Assembly: GCA_964456525.1 (NCBI GenBank)
Contig: CAYWAP010000003.1
Span: forward strand, 1-64,000
Source of the DNA: Onthomonas sp964456525
GTDB lineage: Bacteria; Bacillota; Clostridia; Oscillospirales; Oscillospiraceae
Direction: 5' to 3'
DNA length: 64,000 nucleotides
Shown: positions 8,796-17,515 of the stretch, in pieces
How positions within the stretch are numbered: the stretch's first letter is position 1
How the letters are laid out: the number at the start of each line of letters is the position of its first letter
Notes under the pieces: generated by a model
What the model was told of the DNA's origin: nothing
What the model saw: the letters and a program-made list of their open reading frames with translations, nothing else
Database searches by the model: none
Made by a program: the position numbers and the translations under genes

Positions 8796-9275
8796 TCAAA
8801 AGTGGATACCATTGTTTTCCAGCTCGTCTACCAGATCCCCAATCACATCCACATTATAGGGGGTGATGACATAAATTCCCTCTGCAACCTTTTGAATCTT
8901 GCCCTCCTGCGCGTAGGTTACGCCGGACAGGAAGTCCAGCAGACGGGTCTGGGCATCTCCAGCAGCTTCCAAATTCATCACCACGGTGCGCTTATCCCGC
9001 AAATGATCGGCAATGATAGAGGCATCGTTAAACTCGACCGGCTTAACCAGCACAACCTTCAGCTGGGTTGTGGTGTGAATATTCACGACCTTATCCTTTG
9101 CCCCATAGCGGGAGGAGGACGGTTTCACGCTGGTGAAGTCTGCGTCTGCGACGTGTCTGCTTCTTCTGCGCTCCTCGTCCAGAGAAGGGGTCTTCTCCTC
9201 CTCTTCATACATCTCATCATCTTCCTCATCCTCATAGGGACGCGTCAGGCGTTTGAGTTCATCGATAATGCTCAT
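8796..9275 (-). CDS. sepF: Cell-division protein SepF
   Basis: FtsZ-binding protein that aligns and anchors Z-ring filaments to the membrane. The 159-residue protein has an amphipathic N-terminus (MSIIDELKRLTRPY) suited to membrane binding, a flexible highly acidic linker at about 14-45, and the SepF core at about 65-150 (KPVEFNDASIIADHLRDKRTVVMNLE; FLSGVTYAQEGKIQKVAEGIYVITP). GGAGGG stands 9 bases from the ATG. It lies between yggS and divIVA in the standard division cluster. Confidence 0.95.
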   Translation of the reverse strand: MSIIDELKRLTRPYEDEEDDEMYEEEEKTPSLDEERRRSRHVADADFTSVKPSSSRYGAKDKVVNIHTTTQLKVVLVKPVEFNDASIIADHLRDKRTVVMNLEAAGDAQTRLLDFLSGVTYAQEGKIQKVAEGIYVITPYNVDVIGDLVDELENNGIHF

Positions 9276-9342
9276 AATGGTAGCCCTCCTTGTCTAATGA
9301 TCTCGGTCTATGTAGCAACCATCTTGTCTTCGGCACGCATCT

Positions 9343-10053
9343 TTATCCATTTTTGCGCATGGGCGGACGTTGCCCAAAGATCGCCGTGCCGACACGAACC
9401 TGGGTAGCGCCTTCTGCAATGGCGTCTGGGAAATCCCCGCTCATACCCATGGACAGAATGTCGATACAGCTCTTATTATCGGCCAATTTCTCCCTCATGT
9501 CAACAAAAAGCTGATACATTTTCCGAAAATAAGGCCGGTTTCCCTCTGGACCGGCGGCCACAGGAGGGATTGCCATCAGACCTCTGGGCCTGACGCCGGG
9601 CAATTGTGCGGCCAGTTTCATCAGTCCCTCCACCTCGTCCACGCAGACGCCGGACTTGGACGCCTCGCCGCCGATGTTGACCTCAATGAGGATATCCTGC
9701 ACCACGCCCTGCCGCTCTGCCCGGGCGGAGATGAGCCGGATCAGCTCTTCCGAGTCCACGGACTCGATGAGATCGACCTTGCCCACCAGATATTTGACCT
9801 TATTTTTCTGGAGGTGTCCAATAAAGTGAACCGCTGCACCCTCATAGGCGCCGTCTTTCCAATGCTCGTTCAGCTCCTGCACCCGGTTTTCTCCACAGAC
9901 CCGAATGCCCGCTGCAATGGCCTCCCGAATGGTGTCGCTGCTCTGAACCTTGGTGGCGGCCACCAGGGTCACCTCCTCCGGATTGCGTCCGGCGTCCAGC
10001 GCCGCCTGGCGCACCTGGGCCTGAACCTTTGCTACACATTCCTGAACTGACAT
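9343..10053 (-). CDS. PLP homeostasis protein (YggS/PLPBP family)
   Basis: Alanine-racemase-like fold protein that binds pyridoxal 5'-phosphate and keeps PLP and amino-acid pools balanced; no catalytic activity is established for the family. The 236 residues contain the PLP lysine in LVAATKVQ (Lys35), HFIGHLQKNK, and the SMGMSGDFPDAIAEGATQVRVG end motif binding the phosphate. GGAGGGAG precedes the ATG by about 6 bases. It is the ylmE equivalent directly upstream of sepF. Confidence 0.95.
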   Translation of the reverse strand: MSVQECVAKVQAQVRQAALDAGRNPEEVTLVAATKVQSSDTIREAIAAGIRVCGENRVQELNEHWKDGAYEGAAVHFIGHLQKNKVKYLVGKVDLIESVDSEELIRLISARAERQGVVQDILIEVNIGGEASKSGVCVDEVEGLMKLAAQLPGVRPRGLMAIPPVAAGPEGNRPYFRKMYQLFVDMREKLADNKSCIDILSMGMSGDFPDAIAEGATQVRVGTAIFGQRPPMRKNG

Positions 10054-10099
10054 AAAGCTCCCTCCGTTTTTCTATCCAGAGCAATCGATCCGTTGCCGG

Positions 10100-11353
10100 T
10101 CACTCCAACACTTTTCCGTCGTACAGCCCGGTGCCGGAGACAATGATCTCTGCGCCGGCGCGCAGCTGCTTGGCCGTCTCCAGATCCGTCAACGCGATCT
10201 CGTTTCCGTCCTCGTCGTACTGGGTGGCCTGCTGGATGAGATAATAGTCCTCGCCTTCCCACAGCAGCTCCACATCCACCCATACAGCCTGTCCGCCGTA
10301 GACCCGGTAGACCCCGGGCTGGCCGGTGCTGCTGTCCACATAGATGGCGGATTTATCCACGCGATAGCCGGTCACCGTCTCGTAGATAATTTCCACCGTC
10401 TGATTGCGCAGCATGGTCAGCTCCGACAGGTAGCGGTTGCTGGAGAACACCACGCATACATCCCCGTCCTCCGCCGCCGAGACGGACTCCACATCCACAG
10501 TAAATTCCCGGTCCATGCCGCTAAAGCGCAGGGTCGCCGTCCCCCCTTCATACAGGGAATCCGCGTCTTCCTCCGCCATTTCCACCGCACAGTACCAGGT
10601 GTCGTCCGTGATGATCTTGCCAATGGCGGCGGACGCTTCGGTCTCCTGGCTCGTCAGTTCCTGCAACTCGGAGACGGTCAGGCCGGCCACGCTCTCCGCC
10701 GTCAAAATGGCCTCATATCCGTCCACCACACTGGAGAAAATACCGCTGACGGGCGCGGTAATCTCCTGTGTGGCGTCCTCGTTTTGCGCTTGCAGCGTCT
10801 CGATCTCCTCGGTCAACTGGCTGATCTCGTCCGAAAGGGCGCTGTTGCTGTTGTAGGTGTAGTCCCGGCGGAAGAGCAGGTTTTTCAGCGACTCCGAAAT
10901 CTCCGCCAGATCGGAGAGATCCCGCTCCGCCGCCATCCCACGGATTGTGGTGATGGTGTCGATGATGTCCTGATTCAACGTGGCGTCATCCAGCTCATCT
11001 CCCTGGTTCAGAAGATACGTCAGGACTTCCAGACGGTTTTCCAGCTCCGAGAGCGCTTCGCCCCGCTCCAGAGCCTCCTCATCGTCATAACTGATGGCGA
11101 TGACGTCGCCCTTCGCCACGTTTTCTCCCTCTCCGACAACGACCTCTTCCAGCTCATTTGCGTCCTCCAGGACGGTTTCGCTCCGGAAAAAATACCCGTT
11201 GCCCTCGGCAGTGTCCTCGGCGGTATAGGAATAAAGCACCTCGGTTTCATAACTTTGAAACAGCATGTGGTAGGCATAAAATGCAAAATAGACAGCAATG
11301 CCTGCAAACAAAACCCACATGACAAGTTTGATAATAAAATTTCCAGGCTTCAT
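10100..11353 (-). CDS. HlyD-like membrane-anchored adaptor protein
   Basis: A single membrane helix (about residues 8-28) is followed by a biotinyl-lipoyl-like half (EVVVGEGENVAKGDVIAIS), a helical hairpin (about 85-205), the second lipoyl half (ITAPVSGIFSSVVDGYE) and a beta-barrel C-terminus. This is the layout of HlyD/RND-type periplasmic adaptors, yet no ABC transporter or permease is adjacent. GGGAG is 6 bases before the ATG. It lies between hfq and yggS-sepF-divIVA on the same strand, 47 bases before yggS, hinting at an envelope or division-linked job; this is inference. Family assignment is firm, function is not. Confidence 0.8.
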   Translation of the reverse strand: MKPGNFIIKLVMWVLFAGIAVYFAFYAYHMLFQSYETEVLYSYTAEDTAEGNGYFFRSETVLEDANELEEVVVGEGENVAKGDVIAISYDDEEALERGEALSELENRLEVLTYLLNQGDELDDATLNQDIIDTITTIRGMAAERDLSDLAEISESLKNLLFRRDYTYNSNSALSDEISQLTEEIETLQAQNEDATQEITAPVSGIFSSVVDGYEAILTAESVAGLTVSELQELTSQETEASAAIGKIITDDTWYCAVEMAEEDADSLYEGGTATLRFSGMDREFTVDVESVSAAEDGDVCVVFSSNRYLSELTMLRNQTVEIIYETVTGYRVDKSAIYVDSSTGQPGVYRVYGGQAVWVDVELLWEGEDYYLIQQATQYDEDGNEIALTDLETAKQLRAGAEIIVSGTGLYDGKVLE

Positions 11354-11393
11354 GGTCGGCTCCCGATTCTATTTCTCTGCTGGAGGATGTAGC

Positions 11394-11651
11394 TTATCCT
11401 CTTGTGCCGTATCGGACACTGTCAGGTTCCGGCCCACGCAGTTCCACCGGCCGCTCGGGCACGATGGTGGATATGGCGTGCTTATAGATCACCTGCTGCT
11501 TGCCTTCGGTCTGCAAAATCACCACAAAGGCGTCATACCCGGTGACAATGCCCCGCATCTGAAATCCGTTCATAAGGAACATGGTGACATTCGCCTTCTG
11601 GCGGCGAATCTGGGCCAGAAACCCATCCTGTAAATTGTTTGTCTTCTGCAT
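11394..11651 (-). CDS. hfq: RNA chaperone Hfq
   Basis: Sm-like hexameric ring protein that binds A-rich and U-rich RNA and aids sRNA-mRNA pairing. The 85 residues show the Sm1 motif (NVTMFLMNGFQMRGIVTGYDAFVV) and the Sm2 signature YKHAIST with the conserved K-H. The C-terminus is short and acidic/polar (VELRGPEPDS), as in Gram-positive Hfq. GAAGGA lies about 10 bases upstream. It follows miaA directly, the order seen in many bacteria (miaA-hfq). Confidence 0.96.
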   Translation of the reverse strand: MQKTNNLQDGFLAQIRRQKANVTMFLMNGFQMRGIVTGYDAFVVILQTEGKQQVIYKHAISTIVPERPVELRGPEPDSVRYGTRG

Positions 11652-11707
11652 ATTCTAGCACTTCCTTCTGTTTTTTCAAGGACTAGCCGGAATCTGCAGC
11701 TGAATTT

Positions 11708-12670
11708 TTACAGAGAGGCTCGTCCTCGCTGTAAGTATATTCCATTTTCTTCCAATTTTTCTGTCGTAAACCGGGTGAGAGCCGAAAAATCTGGCTCATG
11801 CCCCCAACGAAACCAGTTCGTGGCCCGGTTTCGGCGAAACCAGGTCAGCTGCCGCTTGGCATATTGCCGGGAGCGCAGCTTCACCTCCGCCGCCGCTTCG
11901 CTCAAATCCCCGCCCCCTTCAAGGGCATGGACAAACTCCTTGTAGCCAATGGCCTGCATCGCGGTGCAGTCCGCCGGGACCCCGGAGGCCAGCAGGGCGC
12001 GGATCTCCTCCACCAGTCCCTGCTCCAGCATCTGATCCACACGCCTGTCAATGCGCGCCCACAGATCCTGCCGGCAGGTGAAATTCAATCCGATGGTCAC
12101 CGCCTCGTACCGGGGCGGGCGGGAACGGGTTTCCACATTGTGCTGGGTGATGGTCTTGCCGGTTTCGTGCCAAACCTCCAGCGCCCGAATCACCCGCTTT
12201 TCGTCCGACGGGTGAATCCGCCCGGCCGCCTCCGGGTCCACCTGCTCCAGCTCCGCCCAAAGAGGGCCGATGCCCTCCTGGGCGCACCGCTCCTGGAGCC
12301 GCGCCCGCCAGCCGGTGGACTGCACCGCAAAGGTCCGCCCGGAGATCAGGGAGTCCACATACAGCCCGGTGCCGCCCACCAGAATGGGCAGCTTCCCCCG
12401 GGACAGGATGTCGTCTACGCATTGGGCGGCCTGGTGTACATACCGGGCGACGGACCAGTTCTCCTCCGGCTCTGCCACATCAATCATGTGGTGTACAATC
12501 CCATCCATCTCCTCCGGCGTGGGTTTGGCAGTGCCGATGTCCATTCGGCGGTAAATCTGCATGGAGTCGGCACTGACCACCTCCCCATCATAGCCCTTTG
12601 CCAGCTCCACGCCCAGTTTGGTCTTGCCGCTGGCCGTTGGCCCAACCACAGATATGATTTTGGGGGGCAT
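11708..12670 (-). CDS. miaA: tRNA dimethylallyltransferase
   Basis: Adds the isopentenyl group to A37 of tRNAs reading UNN codons, using DMAPP; MiaB later methylthiolates the product, and miaB opens this same gene run. ATG 12670 is used because GAGGTG lies 6 bases upstream and the P-loop GPTASGKT (residues 10-17) is then at the usual distance; an in-frame ATG at 12769 would add 33 poorly conserved residues. The DSMQIYRRMDIGTAKPT motif and the C-terminal YAKRQLTWFRRN segment are diagnostic. Length 320 residues is normal. Confidence 0.96.
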   Translation of the reverse strand: MPPKIISVVGPTASGKTKLGVELAKGYDGEVVSADSMQIYRRMDIGTAKPTPEEMDGIVHHMIDVAEPEENWSVARYVHQAAQCVDDILSRGKLPILVGGTGLYVDSLISGRTFAVQSTGWRARLQERCAQEGIGPLWAELEQVDPEAAGRIHPSDEKRVIRALEVWHETGKTITQHNVETRSRPPRYEAVTIGLNFTCRQDLWARIDRRVDQMLEQGLVEEIRALLASGVPADCTAMQAIGYKEFVHALEGGGDLSEAAAEVKLRSRQYAKRQLTWFRRNRATNWFRWGHEPDFSALTRFTTEKLEENGIYLQRGRASL

Positions 12671-12772
12671 TGTTTCACCTCGTTTCCTTTGTGGGCGCAC
12701 GCGGGGCATAGCCTCCGGCAGAGGATTCCCCCGGATTTCCCGGAGCGCCGCCCTCGCATTCATTCGCATTTA

Positions 12773-14599
12773 TTACAAATAGGTTTTCATCCACTCATTC
12801 AGCTGGATGAGATAGGCAATCATCTGAGGCCCTGCCATCAACTGGCCAAACCAGGCCTTGCCGTAGTCCCCGGCCCCCTTCAGCAGCCCGCTGCGCAGCG
12901 CGCCCTCGTCCACAATGGAGAGCAGGGGACTGGTTCGGTCATCCAGAATTTCCGTGAGCTTTTCCCCGGCCAACCGCTCAAAGAGGGGATTGTGGGTTTT
13001 CGGATAGGGAGATTTGGGGCGGTTGCGCACGTCCTCCGGGAGGATTCCCTGAGCAGCATCCCGCAGAACCTGCTTTCGCACGCCGCCGCGGCTCTTCATC
13101 TCCCAGGGGATGTTCCAAACATACTCCACCAGGTGGTGGTCACAGAAGGGAACCCGGATTTCCAACCCGGTGGCCATGCTGATGCGGTCCTTCCGGTCCA
13201 GCAGGTTGGTCATAAACCAGTTCAGATTCAGCCAGCCGATCTCCCGGCGCCGGCGGTCGTCCCCCGTCTCCCCATCCAGATAAGGGGTCTGGGCCACTGA
13301 CGCCCGATAGCGCTGCCGGACCGCCTCCTCTAAGTCCAGGCGCTTGACCACCTCCGGCCGCAAAACCCCCGTCCGCGGGGACAGATCCATGCACCACGGG
13401 AAGGTGTCCGCTTCCAGCATGTCTTTGCGGTGGAACCAGGGATAACCGCCAAAAATCTCGTCCGAGCACTCGCCGGAGATGGCGACGATATGCCGTTTTC
13501 GTATATTTCTACAAAAATATAACAGAGAGGAATCACAATCAGCCATGCCGGGAAAGTCTTTTGCCCGCATGGCCTCCCCCAAAAGGTTTACCAATGTCCG
13601 TTGGTCACAGGTCAAAACCCTGTGGTTCGTGGCAAAGGCCCGGCTCATGCGCTCCACCCAGGGCCAATCGGCATCCGGCTGGAAGGCAGACGCTTGGAAG
13701 TACTTGTCGTTATCGGTGTAATCGAAAGAGTACGTCTCCAGCGGCGGCATGCCATCGGCCTGATAGGCCCTGGCGGCCACAGCCGTGATAAAGGACGAGT
13801 CCAGCCCACCGGAGAGCAGGGTGCAAAGGGGCACATCGCTGACCAGCTGGCGCTGAATGGCCGCGCACAGCAGCGTCCGGACATGTTCCACCGTCTCCTC
13901 GTAGGACTCCCGATGCTCCCGGCTCTCCAGCGCCCAATACCGGGACAGATGCAGCCCCTCCCGGTCCAGCCGCAGGCAGTGGGCAGGGGGCAGCTCCTTC
14001 ATTCCCTTGAACACGCCGCTTCCGGGCGTCCGCGCCGGACAAATGCCAAGCACCTCCCGCCAGGTGTCATCATCCGTCTCCGGCGTCACAGCCGGATGGG
14101 CAAACAGCGCCTTCAGCTCTGAGCCGAAGAGGAACAGCCCGCCCTGAACCGTGTAGAAAAAGGGCTTGACACCAAACCGGTCCCGGCAGCAGAAGAGGGT
14201 CTCCCGCTTCCCATCCCAGATGGCAAAGGCATAGATGCCCTCCAAATGGTCGCCCACTCTCTCCCCGTATTCCCGGTAGGCCTCCAGCACCACTTCCGTA
14301 TCCGTGCGGGTGGAAAAGATATGTCCCTTTTGCTCCAGATCCCAGCGCAAATCCGGGGTGTTGTATAGCTCACCGTTATAGACCATGACGCAATTGCCCC
14401 GCATCATGGGCTGCGCCCCGCCGGCGGGGTCAATGACTGCCAGCCGCCGGTGGGCCAGGGCGCAGGCCCCATTCAGCCACACACCGGCGTCGTCCGGCCC
14501 CCGGTGTCCCAGGGTATCCCCCATCTTTTGCACAATTTCCCCGCTCTCCGGAAAGGGCAGGGGCCGGTCAAACCGGCAAAAGCCTGTAATGCCGCACAT
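12773..14599 (-). CDS. asnB: Asparagine synthase (glutamine-hydrolysing)
   Basis: Two-domain enzyme making asparagine from aspartate, ATP and glutamine. Cys2 (MCGITGF) is the class II amidotransferase nucleophile; HRGPDDAG and NGELYN complete the glutaminase site. The synthetase domain has the PP-loop SGGLDSS at about residues 263-269 and ISGECSDEIFGGYPWF. At 608 residues it is the normal bacterial length. AAAGGAGG lies 9 bases upstream. Codons for about residues 352-368 are strikingly AT-rich (TTA, AGA, ATA, CGA) within a GC-rich gene. Its place between mutL and miaA is unusual; it may be an insertion into an older miaA-mutL arrangement (inference). Confidence 0.94.
   Translation of the reverse strand: MCGITGFCRFDRPLPFPESGEIVQKMGDTLGHRGPDDAGVWLNGACALAHRRLAVIDPAGGAQPMMRGNCVMVYNGELYNTPDLRWDLEQKGHIFSTRTDTEVVLEAYREYGERVGDHLEGIYAFAIWDGKRETLFCCRDRFGVKPFFYTVQGGLFLFGSELKALFAHPAVTPETDDDTWREVLGICPARTPGSGVFKGMKELPPAHCLRLDREGLHLSRYWALESREHRESYEETVEHVRTLLCAAIQRQLVSDVPLCTLLSGGLDSSFITAVAARAYQADGMPPLETYSFDYTDNDKYFQASAFQPDADWPWVERMSRAFATNHRVLTCDQRTLVNLLGEAMRAKDFPGMADCDSSLLYFCRNIRKRHIVAISGECSDEIFGGYPWFHRKDMLEADTFPWCMDLSPRTGVLRPEVVKRLDLEEAVRQRYRASVAQTPYLDGETGDDRRRREIGWLNLNWFMTNLLDRKDRISMATGLEIRVPFCDHHLVEYVWNIPWEMKSRGGVRKQVLRDAAQGILPEDVRNRPKSPYPKTHNPLFERLAGEKLTEILDDRTSPLLSIVDEGALRSGLLKGAGDYGKAWFGQLMAGPQMIAYLIQLNEWMKTYL
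13502..13521. repeat. AT-rich inverted repeat inside asnB
   Basis: TATATTT-CTACAA-AAATATA, a perfect 7-bp dyad within the rare-codon patch of asnB. It encodes part of LLYFCRNI on the - strand. Confidence 0.6.
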
Positions 14600-14678
14600 G
14601 CACAGATACCTCCTTTGAATCTCTCAAAGGCAGACTATGCCGTTTTGGGGAAGGGTGTGCCCCCTTCCGCGCCGCGCC

Positions 14679-16715
14679 TTACGTCCTTTTAAATTGTTTT
14701 TCCAGCTGTTTCCGGGTCATCTCAATGGCCACGGGGCGGCCGTGGGGACAGTATTTGACCTGCCCGGACATCACCGCCTTCGCCACCGCCTCCAGCTCCT
14801 TCACGCTGTTTTTCCAGCCGCCCTTGATGGCCGATTTGCAGGCCATGGTGTGCAGCACCTCATCCCGGGCGGCAGCCGGGTCAGCCGTGCCTGTAACCAG
14901 CAGCTTCCCGGCCAGCTCATTCAGCGTCGGTTCAATTTCCCCCTGGGTCAGGTAATCCGGCGCCTGACGCACCAGCAGCGCCCCGCCGAAATCCTCCACC
15001 TCAAAGCCGAAGCGAGCCAGCAAATCCAGATGGGCCAACAGCGCGGCGGCCTCCTCCGGAATGAGGTTTAACACCATAGGGGTCAGCAAAACCTGGCTCA
15101 TCGGCTGATAATCCCGAGCTTTCAACCTGTCAAAGTTCATACGCTCATGGGCAGCGTGCTTGTCAATGAGGAAAATGCTCTCCCCCTGCTCCACAATGAT
15201 ATAGGTGTCCAGCACTTCGCCCGCAATGCGCCACACCGCTTCCGTCTCCGGGAAAAAGCTCTCCTGTTTTACCTCTTCCGGTTCCGCCGTCTCCGCCTTT
15301 TGCCCTCCGGAATCTTTTTGCGGCGGGGCTGGCGCCCTCTTCTCCAAAGCCGCCGATGGTTCGGCGGGCAGCGCCTCCTGGGCCGGGGCAGGGGATTCCT
15401 GGGCCGGTTCTGTTGGCTCCTTCTCCGGCAAACGCTCCAGATCGGCAAACCGTCGGGGCACCACATAGGGCGGCCTGGGCTTTGCAGACGGCTTGGCCGC
15501 CGTCTCCCCCTCCGCCTCTGCCAGGGCGGACACAGGGGCCTTTTCGCCCTGCCAGTTCCCCGTCTGCGCCGCCATGCGCTGGGCCACTGTGGGAGCATCG
15601 TCCCGCAGGTCGCCGACTCGATACGCCTCCGCCGTCATGGTGCGGAAAAAGTTCGGCGCGGCCTTGACCGTCTCCTGATTCACCGGCTTGGGCTTGGGTT
15701 TTTCCAGCTCCGCCTGGGGGTGTTTGCGCTCTGCCCCCAGGGCAGAAGCAACCGCATAATACACCGCGTCAAAGAGCTTCCGCTCGTTGGTAAATTTCAC
15801 CTCGGTCTTGGCGGGGTGGACGTTGACATCCACCGCATTCAGGCGGCTGGTAATATGCAGCACACATCCGGGGAATTTTCCCACCATCTTGGTGTTCTTA
15901 TACGCCTCTTCCAGAGCGGCGGTCATGGTCCGGCTCTTGACGTAACGGCCATTGACAAAGAAATTCTGATACCCTCTGGTGCCGCGGCAGCAGACCGGGG
16001 AGGACACAAAGCCCTCCACACACAGATCCTCCCCGCTGCCCTTACAGGGCAGGAACCCCAAGGCGATGTCCCGGCCCAGAACAGCGTACATGGCGGACTT
16101 CAGCTGGCTGTCCCCGGGGGTCAGCAGCTCCTGCTTTCCCTCCCGAAGGAAGCGGAAGGAAACCTCCGGATGGCTCAGCGCCGCGTGCTGCACCGCCGCA
16201 TAAACCGCCGCGCCCTCCGCCGTATCCCGCTTCATAAACTTCAGCCGGGCGGGGGTATTGTAAAACAGATCCCGGACGATCATGGTCGTGCCCTCCGGGC
16301 AGCCCACTTCCTCCCGGCTGCGCTTGACGCCGCCGTCCAGAAGCAGCGCCGTGCCGAAGTTGCTCTCTCGGGTTCTGGTCATAATCTCCACGTGGGACAC
16401 AGCCGAAATCGCGGCCAGCGCCTCCCCCCGGAAGCCCAGAGTGCCGATGGCCTCCAGATCGTACTCGCTGCGGATTTTGCTGGTGGCATGGCGCAGGAAG
16501 GCCGTTTCCACGTCCTCCGGCGGAATGCCGCTGCCGTTGTCGGAGACCCGGATATAGCTCATGCCGCCCCGCTGAATCTCTACGGTGATCACAGATGCGC
16601 CTGCATCAATGGCGTTTTCGATTAACTCCTTGACCACGCTTGCCGGGCGTTCGACCACCTCTCCGGCGGCAATCAAGTCCGCCACATGGGGGTCAAGGCA
16701 CTGAATTTTGGACAT
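14679..16715 (-). CDS. mutL: DNA mismatch repair protein MutL
   Basis: GHKL ATPase that couples MutS mismatch recognition to strand incision. N-terminal motifs ELIENAIDAGAS, DNGSGIP and GFRGEALAAI form the ATP site. The C-terminal nuclease domain has IDKHAAHERMNFD (about 515-526; family consensus DQHAxxERxxYE), ACKSAIKGG and CPHGRP, so this MutL is expected to nick DNA itself, as in species without MutH. A Pro/Glu/Ala-rich linker covers about 330-500. ATG 16715 is preferred over the in-frame GTG 16727. The 678 residues fit the family. mutS lies upstream in the same direction with two small genes between. Confidence 0.95.
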   Translation of the reverse strand: MSKIQCLDPHVADLIAAGEVVERPASVVKELIENAIDAGASVITVEIQRGGMSYIRVSDNGSGIPPEDVETAFLRHATSKIRSEYDLEAIGTLGFRGEALAAISAVSHVEIMTRTRESNFGTALLLDGGVKRSREEVGCPEGTTMIVRDLFYNTPARLKFMKRDTAEGAAVYAAVQHAALSHPEVSFRFLREGKQELLTPGDSQLKSAMYAVLGRDIALGFLPCKGSGEDLCVEGFVSSPVCCRGTRGYQNFFVNGRYVKSRTMTAALEEAYKNTKMVGKFPGCVLHITSRLNAVDVNVHPAKTEVKFTNERKLFDAVYYAVASALGAERKHPQAELEKPKPKPVNQETVKAAPNFFRTMTAEAYRVGDLRDDAPTVAQRMAAQTGNWQGEKAPVSALAEAEGETAAKPSAKPRPPYVVPRRFADLERLPEKEPTEPAQESPAPAQEALPAEPSAALEKRAPAPPQKDSGGQKAETAEPEEVKQESFFPETEAVWRIAGEVLDTYIIVEQGESIFLIDKHAAHERMNFDRLKARDYQPMSQVLLTPMVLNLIPEEAAALLAHLDLLARFGFEVEDFGGALLVRQAPDYLTQGEIEPTLNELAGKLLVTGTADPAAARDEVLHTMACKSAIKGGWKNSVKELEAVAKAVMSGQVKYCPHGRPVAIEMTRKQLEKQFKRT

Positions 16716-16740
16716 TGGGATCACCACAACTTTCTAAGGG

Positions 16741-16759
16741 CCGCCGGTGGAACCGGCGG
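16741..16759. repeat. Perfect hairpin upstream of mutL
   Basis: CCGCCGGTGGAACCGGCGG: 8-bp stem with GGA loop in the 80-base gap between the small membrane gene and mutL. No T-run follows on either strand. Confidence 0.55.
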
Positions 16760-16795
16760 TTTGATCGATTGTTCTCACGGGCAGACCTGCGGCGC

Positions 16796-16969
16796 TTAAA
16801 AAATAAACACAAGCAGGAGCGCCATCACGGCGACAATGACGCAGTTACAGGTCACCTCAAAGCAGTATTCGCTGAAATTGTCTTTGTGCTTGCGCAGGGA
16901 CACGGTAGAGCGCCAGTACAGCAAGACAGCCAGCACCACAAATGCAACATGCAAAAATGTAATCAACAT
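16796..16969 (-). CDS. Small membrane protein, 57 aa, two helices
   Basis: Starting at the ATG 16969, which has GAGGAGG 8 bases upstream, the product is a 57-residue protein with a first hydrophobic helix (LITFLHVAFVVLAVLLYW), a short charged polar loop (STVSLRKHKDNFSEY) and a second helix (VIVAVMALLLVFIF). Hairpin topology with a positively charged loop is predicted. I do not know the family. It lies in the same direction as mutS and mutL, inside the mismatch-repair cluster; a functional tie is unproven. Confidence 0.7.
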   Translation of the reverse strand: MLITFLHVAFVVLAVLLYWRSTVSLRKHKDNFSEYCFEVTCNCVIVAVMALLLVFIF

Positions 16970-17071
16970 CCTGATAACCTCCTCACGCTCGTCCGGGCCG
17001 TGTTCCAACCGGCCCGGAACCCTTCTCACCCTCTCACCCGGCAGAGGCCGGGGATTCTTCTCTTCCTCTCG

Positions 17072-17485
17072 TCAGATCTCAGAACACACATACCCTTCGG
17101 CCAGCACCAGCCAGGCGCCGCCGCGGCTCTTGAGCAAGTAAAGCTCGCTGTCCTTGAGCCGCGCCTCCAGAGCATCCTGATCCCGCTGGCAATCCGGCTC
17201 CCGCTCCCTTTGGCGCCGCTTGCGGTTTCGCTCCAGCAGCTTGCGCTTCTGCTTTTTGCCGGACACTTTGTAAAAGCCCATCTGTTCCCCGCCGCCGGTG
17301 TCGAAGAAGTTCATGGAAAATTCCAAGGCGGTCATCCCCCGGAACGTCAACAGCAGCGCGGTCTTCTCCCCCTCTTCCAGCACTTCCAGACGGAAGGCGC
17401 ATCCCGGATGCCGGATATCCGGCACGACGGTCACCTCGGTCAATTCTCCGTGAAACATGTGGTGCAACAAACGCGTTCTCTGCAT
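17072..17485 (-). CDS. Hypothetical protein between mutS and mutL, 137 aa
   Basis: No family recognised. The first 70 residues look like a beta-rich domain (FRLEVLEEGEKTALLLTFRG), then comes a highly basic helix (GKKQKRKLLERNRKRRQRERE, about 76-96) that could bind nucleic acid, then a helix and a short terminal strand. AAAGGAG is 8 bases before the ATG and the gene begins 30 bases after the mutS stop, which argues that it is real and cotranscribed with mutS. A 16-base CCCGGC-AGAG-GCCGGG hairpin follows at 17037-17052. Confidence 0.72.
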   Translation of the reverse strand: MQRTRLLHHMFHGELTEVTVVPDIRHPGCAFRLEVLEEGEKTALLLTFRGMTALEFSMNFFDTGGGEQMGFYKVSGKKQKRKLLERNRKRRQREREPDCQRDQDALEARLKDSELYLLKSRGGAWLVLAEGYVCSEI

Positions 17486-17515
17486 GCGGAATCTCCTTTC
17501 CTCATCTGCGTCCCG

